64,000 nt of DNA, taken from Phoebastria nigripes. Its lineage: Eukaryota > Chordata > Aves > Procellariiformes > Diomedeidae. The notes below the pieces were generated by a model, which was not told the DNA's origin, did no database searches, and saw only the letters and a list, made by a program, of their open reading frames with translations. The stretch is taken from contig JAYKAV010002967.1 in the NCBI GenBank assembly GCA_035582835.1, positions 326,754-390,753 on the forward strand, in the 5' to 3' direction. Below are positions 24,201 through 37,933 of the stretch, piece by piece (within the stretch, counting starts at the first letter, position 1; each line of letters opens with the position of its first letter). The position numbers and the translations under genes are program-made.

Positions 24201-25193
24201 ATTGCAGGCCCAAATGTAGAATTTGCCTAGTATATACTTTGTCTCCTGAAACTAGGGAATATATGTTTTTATTTACCTCGGAGTACTAAAGGATATTTTT
24301 ATGCCAGAGGTGACATACAGTATTTAAAAGAGTTGCCACTCCCCATAAAATGTCATTAATTTTTTTTTCCAGTAAGAAGATGGTGATTTGGTTACCCATT
24401 GAGGTAATTTTTTTCCAGAATAACTGACTTGTTTAGTAGAAACTGTATATGAATTGCTGTTTTCCTAATTCAGTAACTTTTAATTTTTTGTATGCTCGGG
24501 TATACAGACTAACAGCTGATTTCAATGATTAAAAAAAATCAAATGCCTTATCTCCTACTTCTAGTGGCCACAGAATCTGTTTAATCTTCTCCTAAAATGT
24601 AGGTAACCATGATATGTCTCCTGATGGACTGAAGGCTGCTCTTCCTCCAGATCAAGCTAGTAGACTTTGCTATGACTTCTTATAGAAAGTTCCTGCAGTG
24701 ATATACCTGCAGTATTTTGGTTTTTTTAATGCCAAAATACAGTGCTTAACTTCTGAAAAGCTTCTGGTTTGCTATCATGTAATATGTTCTAATGATGTTT
24801 TGAACTAAGCAGAGGTCTGAGGTTTCTGCAGAGTTCCTCTTGGTTTTGCATGACTTGCGCAAGCAGCTTTGCTAAGTAATTACTTGAAAATTTGTGTATA
24901 CTAATTCTTCCTGAAAATATTGAATGGAATATTAATTGGATTGTTTCACTTTGACACATGACTTGAGTCACATGTGTTGAGCTTTTGTGAGCATAAGCAG
25001 GTTTCCTTTGTCTGCAGCAGCTTGCTCACAGTTTGCGTGAATTGATGTAGCTTTTGGAGACTGCAAGAATATTTGCCTATAGGGTTTCAAATGAAATTTA
25101 GTTTTCTACAGCTGTTGGCCTGCTGATGCCAAGAGTCCACAGATTAAACTGTTCTTTTCTGTTGTAAAGAAAGATCTGCAAGCATGCTCGTAA
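21259..25193. other. Non-coding block, nothing recognised
   Basis: AT-rich sequence with a short T run at about 22738. Minus frames of 120 codons (22700-23062) and about 60-65 codons elsewhere have no recognisable content. Single N at 23393. Confidence 0.5.
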
Positions 25194-25230
25194 CCCCCCA
25201 CCCCCACATACCCCCCAAAAAACCCCACCC
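25194..25230 (-). other. G-quadruplex motif on the minus strand
   Basis: The plus strand carries C runs of 6, 5, 6, 4 and 3, separated by A, ACATA, AAAAAA and A. The minus strand therefore has at least four G tracts of four or more with loops of 1 to 6 nt, fitting the canonical G4 pattern. Formation in vivo is inference. Confidence 0.6.
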
Positions 25231-26973
25231 TTGATAATGGCCATATCTGAGAATGAAAGAAAAATCTGTTAAATGAATTATATTCAAGGAAAATATGATC
25301 TTCTCTAAGTTAAAAATACATTTACAGTTGCAATTTGATGTTGAATTTACAGGTCTTGTTCTCATCAGCTGTCTATATTAAATCATGTGGCAGTTTTAGC
25401 TTTGTATTTAGGATGGGAAAAATAGTTCTGTCAAAACAGTATCAGCATTTATTATGCAAATATCCAATAAGCAGACACTGAACTTTCGAGTCTTAAGATT
25501 AGTTTGGTCAGCTTCTGGTGTGCATTTTGTATACAGGCTCTCAACAGGATTTTAGGATCCCGGAGTAAGAGGCTGGGAAATAATTCATCCTTCCTGCAGA
25601 CACCGCTGGAGCATGCATGCTCAGGTGTCTTACGTGTGTGGTTTAAGCACAACCTTTACAAACCTTACAAGCCTTTATGCTCCTCTTTTTCAAACTACCT
25701 GTGTGCAAATTAGGGCAGAATAATCAAAATGCATGTACACATGCATGGGTGCACATACATTCACTGTCCCCTATGTGTACATTTACAAAGACTTTTCAGC
25801 AACTAAGACCTATGTAGTATTTGGAGCAATTTTAATTTTATTGCTGCATCCAGGTAAACCTGCCTTACTAGCAGCTAGATGGCTGAGAGAGGTGATGCTA
25901 AATTGTATTGCAAAAGGAGACCCAAGTTGTCTGGTTTCTAATTCCTGCTTCTTTCTCTCCTTCTGTGGATTATTTTAATACTCTTCATTTAGCAAGTGGG
26001 GAAAGCAGCATTACTTAATACAGCTCACCCTCACTAATGAAGTTGGCAACCAAAGAATTTGCATGCTATAATGAGGTGCTTGTGTACAGTAGGTTTTAAA
26101 AGAAGAATATATAATGAATTGTAATGGAAAAAAGGTATGGTGGGAACAGATAATGATGTAGTGAGTGTGCAGTCTGTAAAGACTGCAGAATGTTTTCCCT
26201 CTGAGGACGGTACATTTTCTTCAAAAATTTTAAATTTGCTTTTTTGTAATCTCATTCAGACAGAGGAAAGAGTTCTCATTTCTTTGCTGCCTGTTGTGAT
26301 TAAATACTAATCTGTATTGTATTATACTTTATTACAACAGATTAAACTCTTGTGCAAGTCCAAGAAACAGGTTAAATGCCTACTGACTTAATGAATTACA
26401 TTAAATATCAGAAAAAATGGGTTAAACTTCGAATTTGCTTCAGGGAAAAAATCTTGCAGGGTTCAGAGTTGGTTTTAAAGTATTATAAACAGAGGGAGCA
26501 AGCAAGTTCCAGAGGAAGATTGCTGCAGCAGAGGTAGCTCATTCCAGGTTTAAGCTGGTTGCAGTAATGACCTGGAGTGCGTCCCAACCGCTATTCATTT
26601 TAAACCTGAACAATTATGTTATGGTAATAGGATGAAACGAACAGCGATATCATATCGTCTGGGAGGATCTCAGCAGAGCTTGGGTGCAAGTCCAAAGGAT
26701 TTAAGTCTTCATTACGTGCACTTTGCAGAGAGGGTGAGTGCTCAACGGGCTTTCTGAGGGGTGGATGCTCTCCAGGCCAGGTTGAGCCAGGCTGCCTGGA
26801 AGACTCTTGTATACTCATGTTGTTACCTCCTTGTGGTTTGAGTTTGAATAAAGCAGAGAGAGAAGGAGTTTCAGTGTCTTGTCAATATTTCTAGACTGAG
26901 TGGTAACCTTTTTCCTTTATTTTGTTGGTTAAAAAAACTCAAAACAAACAAAAGAGCAGGTGCCTTTGGGAAT

Positions 26974-27002
26974 TGTGACCTGGCTGTACTCACCAGGTCA
27001 CA
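26974..27002. repeat. 10-bp inverted repeat TGTGACCTGG / CCAGGTCACA, 9-nt loop
   Basis: The arms at 26974-26983 and 26993-27002 are perfect reverse complements separated by CTGTACTCA. They contain TGACCT and AGGTCA, nuclear-receptor half-site sequences, in everted orientation with 13 bases between them. This could be a hairpin or a fortuitous regulatory site. Confidence 0.7.
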
Positions 27003-30000
27003 TTTTTCCCCCTCCCTTAGTCTGCAAATTCCTCAGATCAACCTCCTTAGAGCTTGCAAGATAAAAAGAAATGTCAGACCTTGAAGAGGAGATAAGGGTT
27101 AGAAACACTGGTAATGTCTGGAATAGGGGAGGTTTATGGCAATGATTTTCATGGTAGAGGAAATACAAATTTTGAAGCCTCATGTTGATGATGCAGAATT
27201 CCCCACAATTTGGGACAGTCTCTCTTGTTTAGGGAAAAACATACAATTTATGCTCATATTTAAATTTCAAAGCATATTGTATGTTACAGGGATATCTTTT
27301 GATCTATGTACAGAGTATCTGAAACTTTGAATGCAAATGTTACTTGTTGTTACTAAATTAATAAGAAGGAATGAACGTAAAAGCAATTAGCATCTTCATG
27401 TCCCCAGTCTAAATTCAGCTTTCCAGAGGAATTGCTTTGCATAAACAATATGAATCAAAACTTCTTCCCATGTGCAGAAGAAGAGCTGTCAGTTAAATCA
27501 TAAGACCTAACACTGAACATACTGGTATAGAGGTTTTTGCTGTCTTTGTGGATAATGTAATGAAATACAAGCAGCTGAAAATACATTTAGGACTTTTGTG
27601 AAGAGAATATAAAATTCTTACTTGCCTACTTGCACAAAAGTGGAAAAAAAAACCCCAAAAACCAAAATGCAAACAAAACCGAAACTCCTTATACCTCACC
27701 TTGATACAATCTATTTTTTGCGATATTTTGGGAATTCTGGGTATGCTCTGTAATCTGGTCATGCAAACGTTTCTCATCTTCCAGCTTTGTTATGGAGTTG
27801 GTCTACCTGGATGCATAAAAAACTTTCCAATTAATTTTCCTTCTTGGGGTTACAGTCTGTTTTTCAGACTTCCTTGTGATCACACGCACCTAGTCTGAAT
27901 TGAATTTACAAGGAAAAAGAATTGAAGCTATTTACTTCCTCCCTAGAGACCTCACGTACAGTGAGGCTGATTTTCTTTAATCAAAACCAGGCCTCATGAA
28001 TTTAAGCAAATACTGTGATTTCAAAAGTGGATGCTATGTTGTCCAGAAGAAAAACATGAGTGAAACACTAGACTGTGTTCAATCTGTCTTTGGGCCACAA
28101 GATGCAAAATATGATTTCAGGAAAAGGGGGGGTGGGTTGTGAGCAGTCACAAGGTCAAATCTGTTAAACAGAATTTAATTAACTTATTTATGGATGTTCT
28201 TTTGTAAGCCAGTTCCTTTAAGAAAGGAATGTGTTGAGAAAGCTGTACCAACCGCAAGCAAAATCACTTGTCGTTTAAAGAAGTAGAGAAGAGCATTTCC
28301 TTGCAGGTATGGCGGAGGTAGAGCAGAGTCATGTTGCCTCTCTGAGGAAAATCCGTCATCACTCAACAAATTGTCCATCGCAACTCTTAGTCCTGGAACT
28401 CTGGAAAAAATGAACTGTACATTTTCTCCCATTAAGTGGATGAGTGGGACTGATAGTGTTTGTACTGTGGAAAGGAAAAGCATTACTGAACCTCTGGAAA
28501 TAACTCCTCCAGTATGATATTCTGTGGTCCCAGGCAATAATCTTGTCATATTGGAGTGAATGTATAATCATACATAATAAAGCCAGACAACTTAGTGCTG
28601 AGATAAAGACATAGCACTACCTAACAGTTGCTTTCTGTAGCTATCCATATATAAATGGTTTTGTTAGTATATATAAATTACTTCAAAAATAAAAAGGGTT
28701 TTTACAATAATGTGTTAATTGACCAATTAATAAAATTCCCGTTTCAAGTCCAGCAGTAGCTTAACTTGAGTTCTTCTAGGAAGCAGTGAATGTTTCAGCT
28801 TCTTGAACCATGTAAAGTTGTATTTCCAACAAAATGTACAAAATTGCCCTTTTTTCATTCAGAAGTGTTCTTGGTGTTTTTTTTTCCTGACTTGTGATGG
28901 ATCTGTTGTCTATATTTATTGCATGAACAGCTATGAAAACATATAGCAAATTCAGACATACTTTGTCCTTAGTAGCTATTTGGGTGAAATGGGCAGAACT
29001 GCATAATACTTAACAAGCTATTGGAGAGGCTTTGATGTGTTGCAAGGCATGTTTGCAGCGTGATGTCTGTGAACTCCTGCGTGTGGGGATTGTGTGCATG
29101 TGCCAGCAGCGGAGCTGTCTCATTTACTAAGGGTACTTGAAGAGTAATGGTAATTCATAATGTAAAGTAGAAGCTATTCAAGGTAGTGTTACACATCATG
29201 ACCATCAGTATCCCTCATCTCTTGTCTTATTTATATGCTTTTACTGCACCTTCCCCTCCCAAAATAACAGATAACCTTGGTGTCCAGCAGAGTGCCAGTG
29301 GCTCAACATTTGTCATCCATGTGATTCATACTGGTGGGTCTCGTACGCTGTTGGCTTTTGCAGAAATGTTTGGTGGTTTTGTGGTGTGGAACATGTTGTT
29401 TTATAGTGCCTGAGCAGTGGCCAACAGATTTGTTTCAACTTTAACCAGAGCCTGATTCAAACCAATTACCCCAGAGAATGAATCCTGGCACCTTGCGTCA
29501 GTGCTGTTACTGTGATAGACATCAAGAACAGATCCAGGCAGCTCTGCAGCTTCAGAGTTAATATTGTTGCTTTCTTGTGCAGCACTGCTATTGCTGTAGA
29601 TGCATTCTTGTTCCTCGTGCCTGCTGAATGGAAGAAGGGTGAGGACTAACTACTTATCTAAGATTAGAGGAAACATTTTCAAGAGCAGCACTCAAAACGT
29701 GATTCACCTCCAGCTTGTTTGCCTCTCATAATTTTGAGTGCTCTTCATTAACTGAATGTTGTGTTTAGACCCTAGGGAAAATTTAACTTAACTAAGAGAA
29801 ACATGTTAATACAAATTAAATACTTTTTCTTTTCCCCGGATGACATGCCGTCTGCCAATTGCACAGGGGTATTAAGTGTTTCCAAATTCTAATTGTTGAT
29901 TTTTTTTTTTTTTTTCTTTAGCAGTGGCAGTGCTTTTCAAGCTGTTCTCAAAAGTTGAGCCCCTGCGTTCTCTCCAGAGTAGATTGTACAGCAGTGGCTT

Positions 30001-31620
30001 TAACTTGTAATCAACTGATAGCTTGTTCTTGCTTTTTGCTCCACCTCTGGCACTTCAGCACTTGCAAGCTTGACAGTGTTTTGGCGGGACTTCACACGCG
30101 GTCGATAGTCTCTTAGCTATGTTAAGTTACCTACAATATTGCCAGCTTTCACAGTATCACTGGACATGTTCCTTGCTGTCTTTTGCTTGCTTGTTCTCCC
30201 TAGCTCAGGTGATGTACAATGTAAGAATTTGCTTGGAAAATATGAACCAAACTCCAAAGTTTATCAAGAAATCCATATTCCATAAATAAAACATCAGTAA
30301 TCTTATTATGTGCCTGTCTCATGATGTACTACTGAAGACATTTATCATTCTGTTTTGATAGTTACTACATCTTAGTTGCTCAGTGATGTTATGAGCGACT
30401 AATGTTCTCATTTTTTTTCTGTCAGAAGTGGCATTCTGGGGAATGTGAGCTAAGGAAAATTGATGCTAACATACTAAAAAACTTTGTAGGGACTTTTTTT
30501 AATGTCCAAATGCTTACTGATTTTTCTACTCTATTGGATTGATCCATAGAAATTATGATTCTAAGTATAAAAAGCAACATGTAACTGAAGCTATGTGTAG
30601 CACTGGCATTGGTATTGTGTGCTGCTTAATTATGAGAGCAAGGAGAGAGTAATGTTTGCCCAAGTTTACTGAAGCTATGCCTTCACTTAGAGCAGGGAAA
30701 GTTGAAAATGATCAGTTCTCACACTGTGCTAAGATGACAGAGTTTGAGTAAAATGGGAGAGAGTTCCTCCTGGAACTACACATGTAAGTGAACTTCAGAT
30801 GCTGGTGGTGCATGTGAGNGTCCTAAGAGAGGCTGGAAAGGAAAGAGCTTGTCAGATGGAGGAGAAGAGCCTGCCAGAATGGCCCTACAGGCCTTCAGTA
30901 TTTCAGGTCTGGATCCCTATTTCCAGTTTTGAGGCATGGATCTCCCAGAAAGCTAAAAACCCTTCTTCTCTGTAATACACCCATTAAAATGTACACTGGT
31001 AGTGTCAACATTCCCACTGATCTGCCGTTGCAATAGCCAGCACCAGCCCTGTCCTGCTTGTTTGAGGAAACGCTGGAGTTTGAGCAAGAATGAGTGTCAT
31101 TCCCCAAAAGTCTCTTGCCTTTGGAAGCTATGGCGTTATGAGCTTTGAAGATTCATGGTGCTGAAGAAGGACATCATCGTTTCTGTTCTTTATTGTGTTA
31201 AACTGAGAGCTCAAACTGAGGTACANGGGGAGACCCAAGAAGTAGAGCAGGAAGAAAGGGAAATCTTTTATCTGGTCATGAGGATGCTAAGCAATGGTCT
31301 CCCTGGTATACATTGGCATCTGAGACTCAAAGTAAAATTTTTGTATTTTGATGATTCTTCCTCGAAGGGAAACAAAATTTCTTTTTCTCAAGACCCTCAA
31401 CAAGAGTTTTACCTCGTGTATTTATTTTCTCTTTAAACCCAACTGAAGTTGTTGAGCAACTGAAGTGCTTAAGACAGTGCTTGTTGGAACTGCTCAGTAG
31501 CTTAAAGTAGAAAGCCTTGTGGGATCAGGATTGAAAAGGAGGGGGGTAATGTGTATTTTCCCCAGGTGTGGGTGAAAATAATAGGATGCAACATTTTCTG
31601 TGGAACACCAATCTCTTTTG

Positions 31621-31639
31621 GTGGTGGTGGGGGGGGGGG
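31621..31639 (+). repeat. GTG repeats leading into an 11-G run
   Basis: GTGGTGGT is followed by 11 consecutive G. It is low complexity and potentially G-quadruplex-forming on the plus strand. Confidence 0.75.
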
Positions 31640-34600
31640 CAGATCCCTGTGATTATCTGAGAAACAAATTTTTAATATCCATAACCATATGTGACTCTGG
31701 GACTGGACTGTAATCTTTTTCTCTGAAGTATAGGGGCTTTATTATTATTGTTTTATATTAATGGCTTGTGTTCTCTTTGAAGTGTAGATTTTTTTGACTT
31801 TTGACGATGTGTGGTTTAGGTTCTTGTACACTTACTGGCTAGAAGCTGTTTGGATAGTTGAGAAAAAAGTGTGAGAAGGAGGAAGTTCTTTCTGCTCCCT
31901 CCAGTTTGGCTTCTCTCTGGTTTCTGGAGCGGTGCAGAGGAGAAGGAAAAGAAATATTCTTGTTACTATAGTTTTTAACATTGAACAGCTGCCTTTTAAA
32001 TTATTATTATTTATTTATTCTTACATGTGTATTCTGGCGTGACTTGCAAGTGAGATAGAGGTCATGGGATTCATCCTGTTCCCTCAGGGACATTTGTCCG
32101 CATCAGAGAAACATCACACATTGTGACAGCATTGGCAACCTGTCTTCCACAGAGGCTCAGCGCTGGAACCAATGGGTAATCATAGATCAGGAGTGAGGCA
32201 TATTGGCAAAGCTTTCTCATGCTTATGCAGCACCTGCCTTTACTGTGCCTTCATCTGTCCCAGGCCCTTAGTCACAATAGCAGTACAGGAACCAAATTCA
32301 CACTCTGCTTGGCATGAGGGAGAAAAGAATTGAGTAATTATTGCATAGTGCTTGTAAATTCAGCTACAAAACTCCACTGGTGACTTCCAGAGTTAAATCT
32401 GTAAGCACCTAACGTGCAATGTGAGTGCCGTGATGAAGACANCGTAAGGATAGCTTAAAAAGCACAGTCAAGCAAATATTCTGATTAAGTTTCTAAATGG
32501 CACCTAGGAATCCATTTCCCCCTTACCTTAATATGTCAACATGCTAATGAAATAGTGTTGTAGAGGACAGCGTAGATACCTATTACAGTATGTGACTTCT
32601 TCTCTGAAAGACAGGCTACCCTTGCNGTAAACGGTCATTTGAATTGTTGTGTTTTGCAATCAGAGCTACGTTTCAGAAGAACTTATGATATTGGCAGTCA
32701 GCAAACTGGCAGGTGAGGGGTGAAGAAGTGCTACGATCAGTATTCTGATATTCAAGTTGCTTGTGCAAAGCAGGCTTCTATCCAGATTCATGAAGTCTTT
32801 TGGAAGAAAAGTTTCAAACTTGTGGAGGGTTTTTTATGTCATTGCAAAATACTAAGCCTGTTTTTCCTTTTTAGACAATCTTGCTAAAGGCTGTCTTCAC
32901 TCTGGTTTGCAGCTTCATTCAATCACATTCTGTTTTTGCTCTTTTAAAGGTTTGGTTTCACTGCAGTATAACTTTCAGCGTCTGTAAGAACTCTCTGTGG
33001 ATTGCTGAACAATAGGAGGGAACGAAACCATTGCCAGCTCCATACGAACTGAAGCCTGTACTTTAAAATCTTCTGGGCCTTAATGCATCCATCTAACTTC
33101 GAGGTCCTGATTGATCAGTGCTGGGAATAGCATCAAATTCCAGCTGGTTGTGATGTGCCAGGTCACGATTAAACTGTCTCGTTTGGGAAGGGGGAAGGAA
33201 AAGGAGAATAAATCCGTATTTTGCAATTCCTTAAAAAGGCAGGAATCCCGTAACTCTACAGGTGTGGAATAATTTTGGCCACTTATTCCTTAGTGCCTCA
33301 GAGCTTTTTCTACACTGAAGTCAGCGAGGAATGGCCTTATGGGATCAAGCTGTCGTTAGAGAAGTTGGGGTATGGCGCTACCTATGATTTTTGTGTATGA
33401 AAACCAAAGTACTCAAAGCTGGTTTAGCAAAATTCTGAACTCTTGTCCAAGCTGTGTCCTTGCAAACTGTGTGGTGATATTGCAAATAAATTTTTGTATG
33501 TAACTTAGAAAGCAGAAAGATTGCATTTTGTTTCGTGTGATTAGATGAGGAATCCCTTAGTTGGAGAAAGGGCCTGTCCTACATGAATCCNTCTCAAATA
33601 AATGAATTGCGTTAAGGTCTTGAGTATGTTATCTCAAAAATGTTTCTTCAACAAATACTTTTTTTCTAAAATACTGAAGTTTGGAGTTAATTAGATATGT
33701 TAAATGCAGGTGCTGTGTNGTGAAACTTTAGCTTGCCATAAAATAATGCATTTGTTTGAATTTCTTCAAATGCATAAAACTTCTAAAGATGGAATTGCAG
33801 ATCAGAATTTGAATGTACTGTAATGATTTGGTATGGAGGTGTGGGGTAAGTGACTGAATTCACCAACAAAAATAGAGAAAGTTTGTAGGTTTCTAAATTA
33901 CACTTAATTATATAAAGATGGTCACTACTTGTGTCAAGTAATAGAAAATAGGAAAAGCTATTATAAAGAAAATGAAGAAAAATTGTTTTCCTTCATATTG
34001 ATAGGCTTATTTCTGAAGTTAATTTTGAAATCTATGGCCTTCCTTTTCAATCGTATCCCAAACTGCTATTTTGAAAGGTACTGATGAATTGCTAAAACCA
34101 CACAGTGGATATTGTGCTGTTATAATGTTTGTTCCTTAATTTCTTTGATTGGAATATTTAACGCAACGTGCTACTTGTTTATCATAGGTAATGTTACAAT
34201 TAATTGTCACCTCCGTCCTCTGTCTTTTCTCTCACCTCAATTTTGCTTAACTTTCCGGTCTAAAGATTCATGAAAATAAATCTCTTCTGAAGCTTCGAAA
34301 TAATTAGTCTTTTGTCTTTAATGGTAGACCTTGAGAAAGGGACTTAGATGNGCTTTCCCTGAAGTTTAAATTCTCCTCCATCCTTTATAGCAGAATAGTA
34401 TGATGCACATAAGCAACCAGAAAAACATCTTTTTGCCCCATTACATTCAAAACTGCTCCTTAAGGAGAAGCTATTAAAAACAAATTGCATTTAAAAAAAG
34501 TTTTTCAAGACAAAAGAATGTGCTCCGAAATCTGTTAGTGACATTTATATTTTTTCTCAATTCTTATCTATGACTGAAGTGAGGACTGAATGCATGTTTA

Positions 34601-34652
34601 ACATATTATACATATGGCATGTATTAGGCATATATAGTACTGTGAGAGAAAG

Positions 34653-34673
34653 TTTTTTTTTTTTTTTTTTTTT
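34653..34673. repeat. 21-T homopolymer
   Basis: The run is followed by CCCCCTCC. It is low complexity with no associated retroposon seen. Confidence 0.9.
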
Positions 34674-36527
34674 CCCCCTCCTTCTTGGGAGAAAATTTCC
34701 TGAAAGATTCAATGCACTATATTAGTAATCACTCTTAGACATAGGCATTTCTTAAATTCTTAACTTGAACCAATAGGAGTATAGGTCTGCATTTAAATGT
34801 TACAATCTCTAGAGCATTCATTGTAGTTAAAATAAGTAATATATGAAATATGCCAGTTAATAAACAGTTAACGTACAGGTGTTATTTTAGAAGAGGCCCC
34901 ATTGCATTGTTCTGTTTGGCAAGGTTATTCCCTTTCCAATTCATCTATCTGTAAACAACACTCAAATATGAAAGCACTGATTTATTTTAACATGCTGAAC
35001 TGCTGTGCCTGACCTATATTATTCTGGAACATCTGTTGCCCTCAATTTTTAGGTTTTGAAGTAGTCTAAAGCCTACAGTATTTAGTCAGGTCTTGTATTG
35101 ACTTTGTCTGAAATTCCTCTTTGATGTTCATTTTGCTTGAATGATGACTTCAGATTTGACTCTTAAAAACAAGTCTTTCTTTCATTGTCCCAAGGTTTCA
35201 GTCCATTTCCTGCCTCCCCTTGTGAATTCAGAGTTTTAGAATTATCTCAGCGTTTTGGCCCGTTCCTCTTGGTCACTCAGCTCTGGCTCCATTCATGTGT
35301 ATCCTTCTACTGTCTTTGGAACAGTGACCACCTGTTTACTCTTACTAGTGTTCTCATTATATTTTCAGGAGTCTCCTCATTTAGTCACTTGGATATTTTG
35401 AAAAACATACTGAGTGATAATTCCTGAAGCCTCCAAAAATGTGGAAAAAACTTTGAAAAAGCATCCTTTTAATTCCTTTTAACCTGAAATCATGTTTTCC
35501 CCTTTGTTTATAAATGTGTGGCTTACAGGATTAGCAATGCAATGTATACCTCCTTAAATAAAATAATGACATGATGGCTTGCTATTTAGTCATTGCATTT
35601 CAGCAAAGTTCCTTAATCGATTAGGAAGATTTGAGTCCTGGGAAGTGTTTTCTTTCTCCAGTTAACACATGGATGATAATTTTTATTCTGATATGTTTTA
35701 TAATAATCAGTATAAAACAGCGAATATGACAGGATTCATAATCCTTTTTGGATGTCATTTGGTTTCCCATCCACTTCCCCCTCACTGGTCCAGCTCTCCC
35801 GTTGGTCTCCTACTGCCTCAGCTCCCTTCTCCTCCCCTATGTGTAAACCTGTTTTTTGCCCTCCAAATCTCCCCAGCATACACTCATTTCCCATTGCCAT
35901 TTCCTGCCTGTGCTATGCATTATATTGAGGTTTGGCCCATTGGGCTTAGAGTAGTTTGACTTGATGCCAGGGAAGCCATGAGAAGTGACGGTCTCGCTGG
36001 CTGCTGACAGCTTGTTCCTGAGCGAAGCAGCTGCAGGTAAATTTGGTTCTCTGATGAGAGCAACCCTTTTTTTCCCTCTTTTTTCCATTGGGAAATTTGA
36101 CCTTTTTGAAAAACGACAAACATCTCATCAAAGTTTAAGGAAGATGTGAAGTTTATACAATGCCCTGATTGTAACAGCTTTGCAAAAACAGACAGTGGTG
36201 TGTTTACCCCACTCTTAGATGAAATTTGAAAAGGAAAAAGAAATCCAGCAACAGCAGAGGTCCAATATGTATGTTAACATCCAAGCTAGTGTTCTGGGCT
36301 CCCTTCAAAGCCAGTGGAGGGAAATAGGCACTCTGGGCATGACTCAGTTAAAGCTGATGTCGAAAATGATCAGATGAGTGCTTATTTCTCAAAGGTAGAC
36401 ATCTAAAGTTTGGAGTGTGTTATCTCACCGGAGAATCCCTTCAGGGATGCGGAGTGTTTACTCTGGAGCAACAATCAATAGTGATTTTGTTTTTGAGAAA
36501 CAAACCTTCTGATCTTTAAGTACTGCC

Positions 36528-36553
36528 TTTTTTTTTTTTTTTTTTTTTTTTTT
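36528..36553. repeat. 26-T homopolymer
   Basis: An uninterrupted T run in non-coding sequence, located just upstream of the homeodomain-core cluster at 36648-36992. Confidence 0.9.
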
Positions 36554-36647
36554 ACTCTTCCAGAAGTGTTTCTGTGTATTTTCTGTCCTCTGTATGATGG
36601 GAAGTGTGGAATTTTATGAGGGAATGTTTGTGCTTTCTTAATGCTCG

Positions 36648-36992
36648 GCTAATTGGGCCCTTATATACAACATAAACATTTTTGGCTGCAAGTGATGTGG
36701 ACTTGGCCTCTGTTTATTTGTGTTTATTCAGAAAATTGTAACTGCTAATTAGTGATCATGTCACACTGACAACAGAGCCATTTAATTTTGTTCTCCCCCT
36801 TTGGAAGGGGGAGGGAGTGAGAGGGAGGAGGAGAGTTTAGAGATTTTAGCATATTATTGTCTACACAGATGAGAAGCTTTGCTGCCCTGTAGCTTGTGTA
36901 TTGTCCCATAGAGTTTTGGTAGCTTGACCTGCTCTTCAGTCTGTTGACCCTTGTCTTTCTGCTCAAGCTTGTGCCTGTCTGATGCTAATTAG
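36648..36992. promoter_or_regulatory. Candidate regulatory region: repeated GCTAATTRG motifs plus GC hairpin
   Basis: GCTAATTGG occurs at 36648-36656 and GCTAATTAG at 36744-36752 and 36984-36992. TAATT-type words are homeodomain binding cores. Between them lies a perfect 9-bp inverted repeat, CTCCCCCTT-TGG-AAGGGGGAG (36793-36813). The concentration suggests a possible enhancer, but TAATTA words are common in AT-rich DNA and no conservation data are available. Confidence 0.25.
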
Positions 36993-37885
36993 AGAGCTGT
37001 TTTCAGCTGTGTCCTCCTGAAAGCAGGATCTTGTCCAAAGACTGCATTGGTGGTCCCAAACAGAGCGATGCAACGCATTTTCCCAGTTGCCTTAAATGTC
37101 CGCACTTGGAGCATTTACCATACGAGACGCATTATGTAGTTATTAAGCGATGAGGTTAAGATACCAAGTGCTCAAACACGGTAGTGTTGGCATGCTCTCC
37201 GACTACCTAGATAACACATTCATAAAGGAGTATGCTGGTGTCCTGCCTGTCTGCAGTCAAATTCTGTTTTAATTCCTTTAAACGTAGCTGTTGATTCAAA
37301 ACACTGAGAGCACTAGATAAAAGACTATTATATTGGAGATTCAAATAGTGCAAGACTTTTTGTGTGCTGGGCTGCCTTTGCATTCCTCCTAAAAGTAGTA
37401 CAGAGGAACTATTAGGCATTTGGTCTCAGGGCTTCACAGAATAACTCAAATATTTTGCAGTAGCTGGATGAATAGAGCCAAAAACAATGTATAAATTACC
37501 CTTGAATGATCTGTTTCTATTCTTTCTTTGTTGTGGAGGACTTGGTTAAAACTGTGAATCTTGCCAATAGAATTTTTGGTTTCTGAATAATTACTATAAT
37601 GTTGTTACGTTGCACCAAGCCACTAGACTATCCTGTAAATATATTGTCAAATACTTTGATAGAAAATGGACTTATCCAAGTCCATCTCAGTAAGATAAGT
37701 ATAGTCTTTACAAGTACGTCCTGAGATAGCTAGGATGGCTTGGAAAGCATATGAACTAGAACTTCTGTTTATAGTTTTCTGGCTTTTTCATTGTGTCACG
37801 ATTTCATAATAATTTGAGGAAGGTCGATGATGGTGTTGTTCAGAAACTGCAGATGCTTTGTTTTTTTTCTGTGGGTTATTTTGGG

Positions 37886-37933
37886 GTTTTTTTGTTTGGT
37901 TGGTTGTTTTGTTTGTTTGTTTGTTTTGTTTTA
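37886..37933. repeat. TTTG-rich simple repeat
   Basis: Imperfect TTTG, TTGG and TTTTG units, including four consecutive GTTT units. The surrounding 62-codon frame is an artefact of this composition. Confidence 0.8.

Larger units (their letters stand above)
25231..36527. other. Long non-coding block, simple repeats only
   Basis: No gene or mobile element is recognised across about 11 kb. Frames of 94-121 codons (27493-27777 minus, 28184-28549 minus, 35669-35959 plus) show no domains and are probably chance. The block contains an inverted repeat (26974-27002), a G-rich run (31621-31639) and a T21 run (34653-34673). Single Ns include 30819 and 31226. The stretch 32040-32330 is moderately GC-richer and could be an eroded old repeat, but I cannot assign it. 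Confidence 0.5.

Noticed and set aside
28184..28549. 121-codon minus-strand frame
   Set aside because: No recognisable domain, no convincing splice context, and a length expected by chance among thousands of stop-to-stop intervals.
29440..29510. AGCCTGATTCAAACC-like start of an ancient repeat
   Set aside because: The similarity is limited to about 12 bases, too little to support a call.
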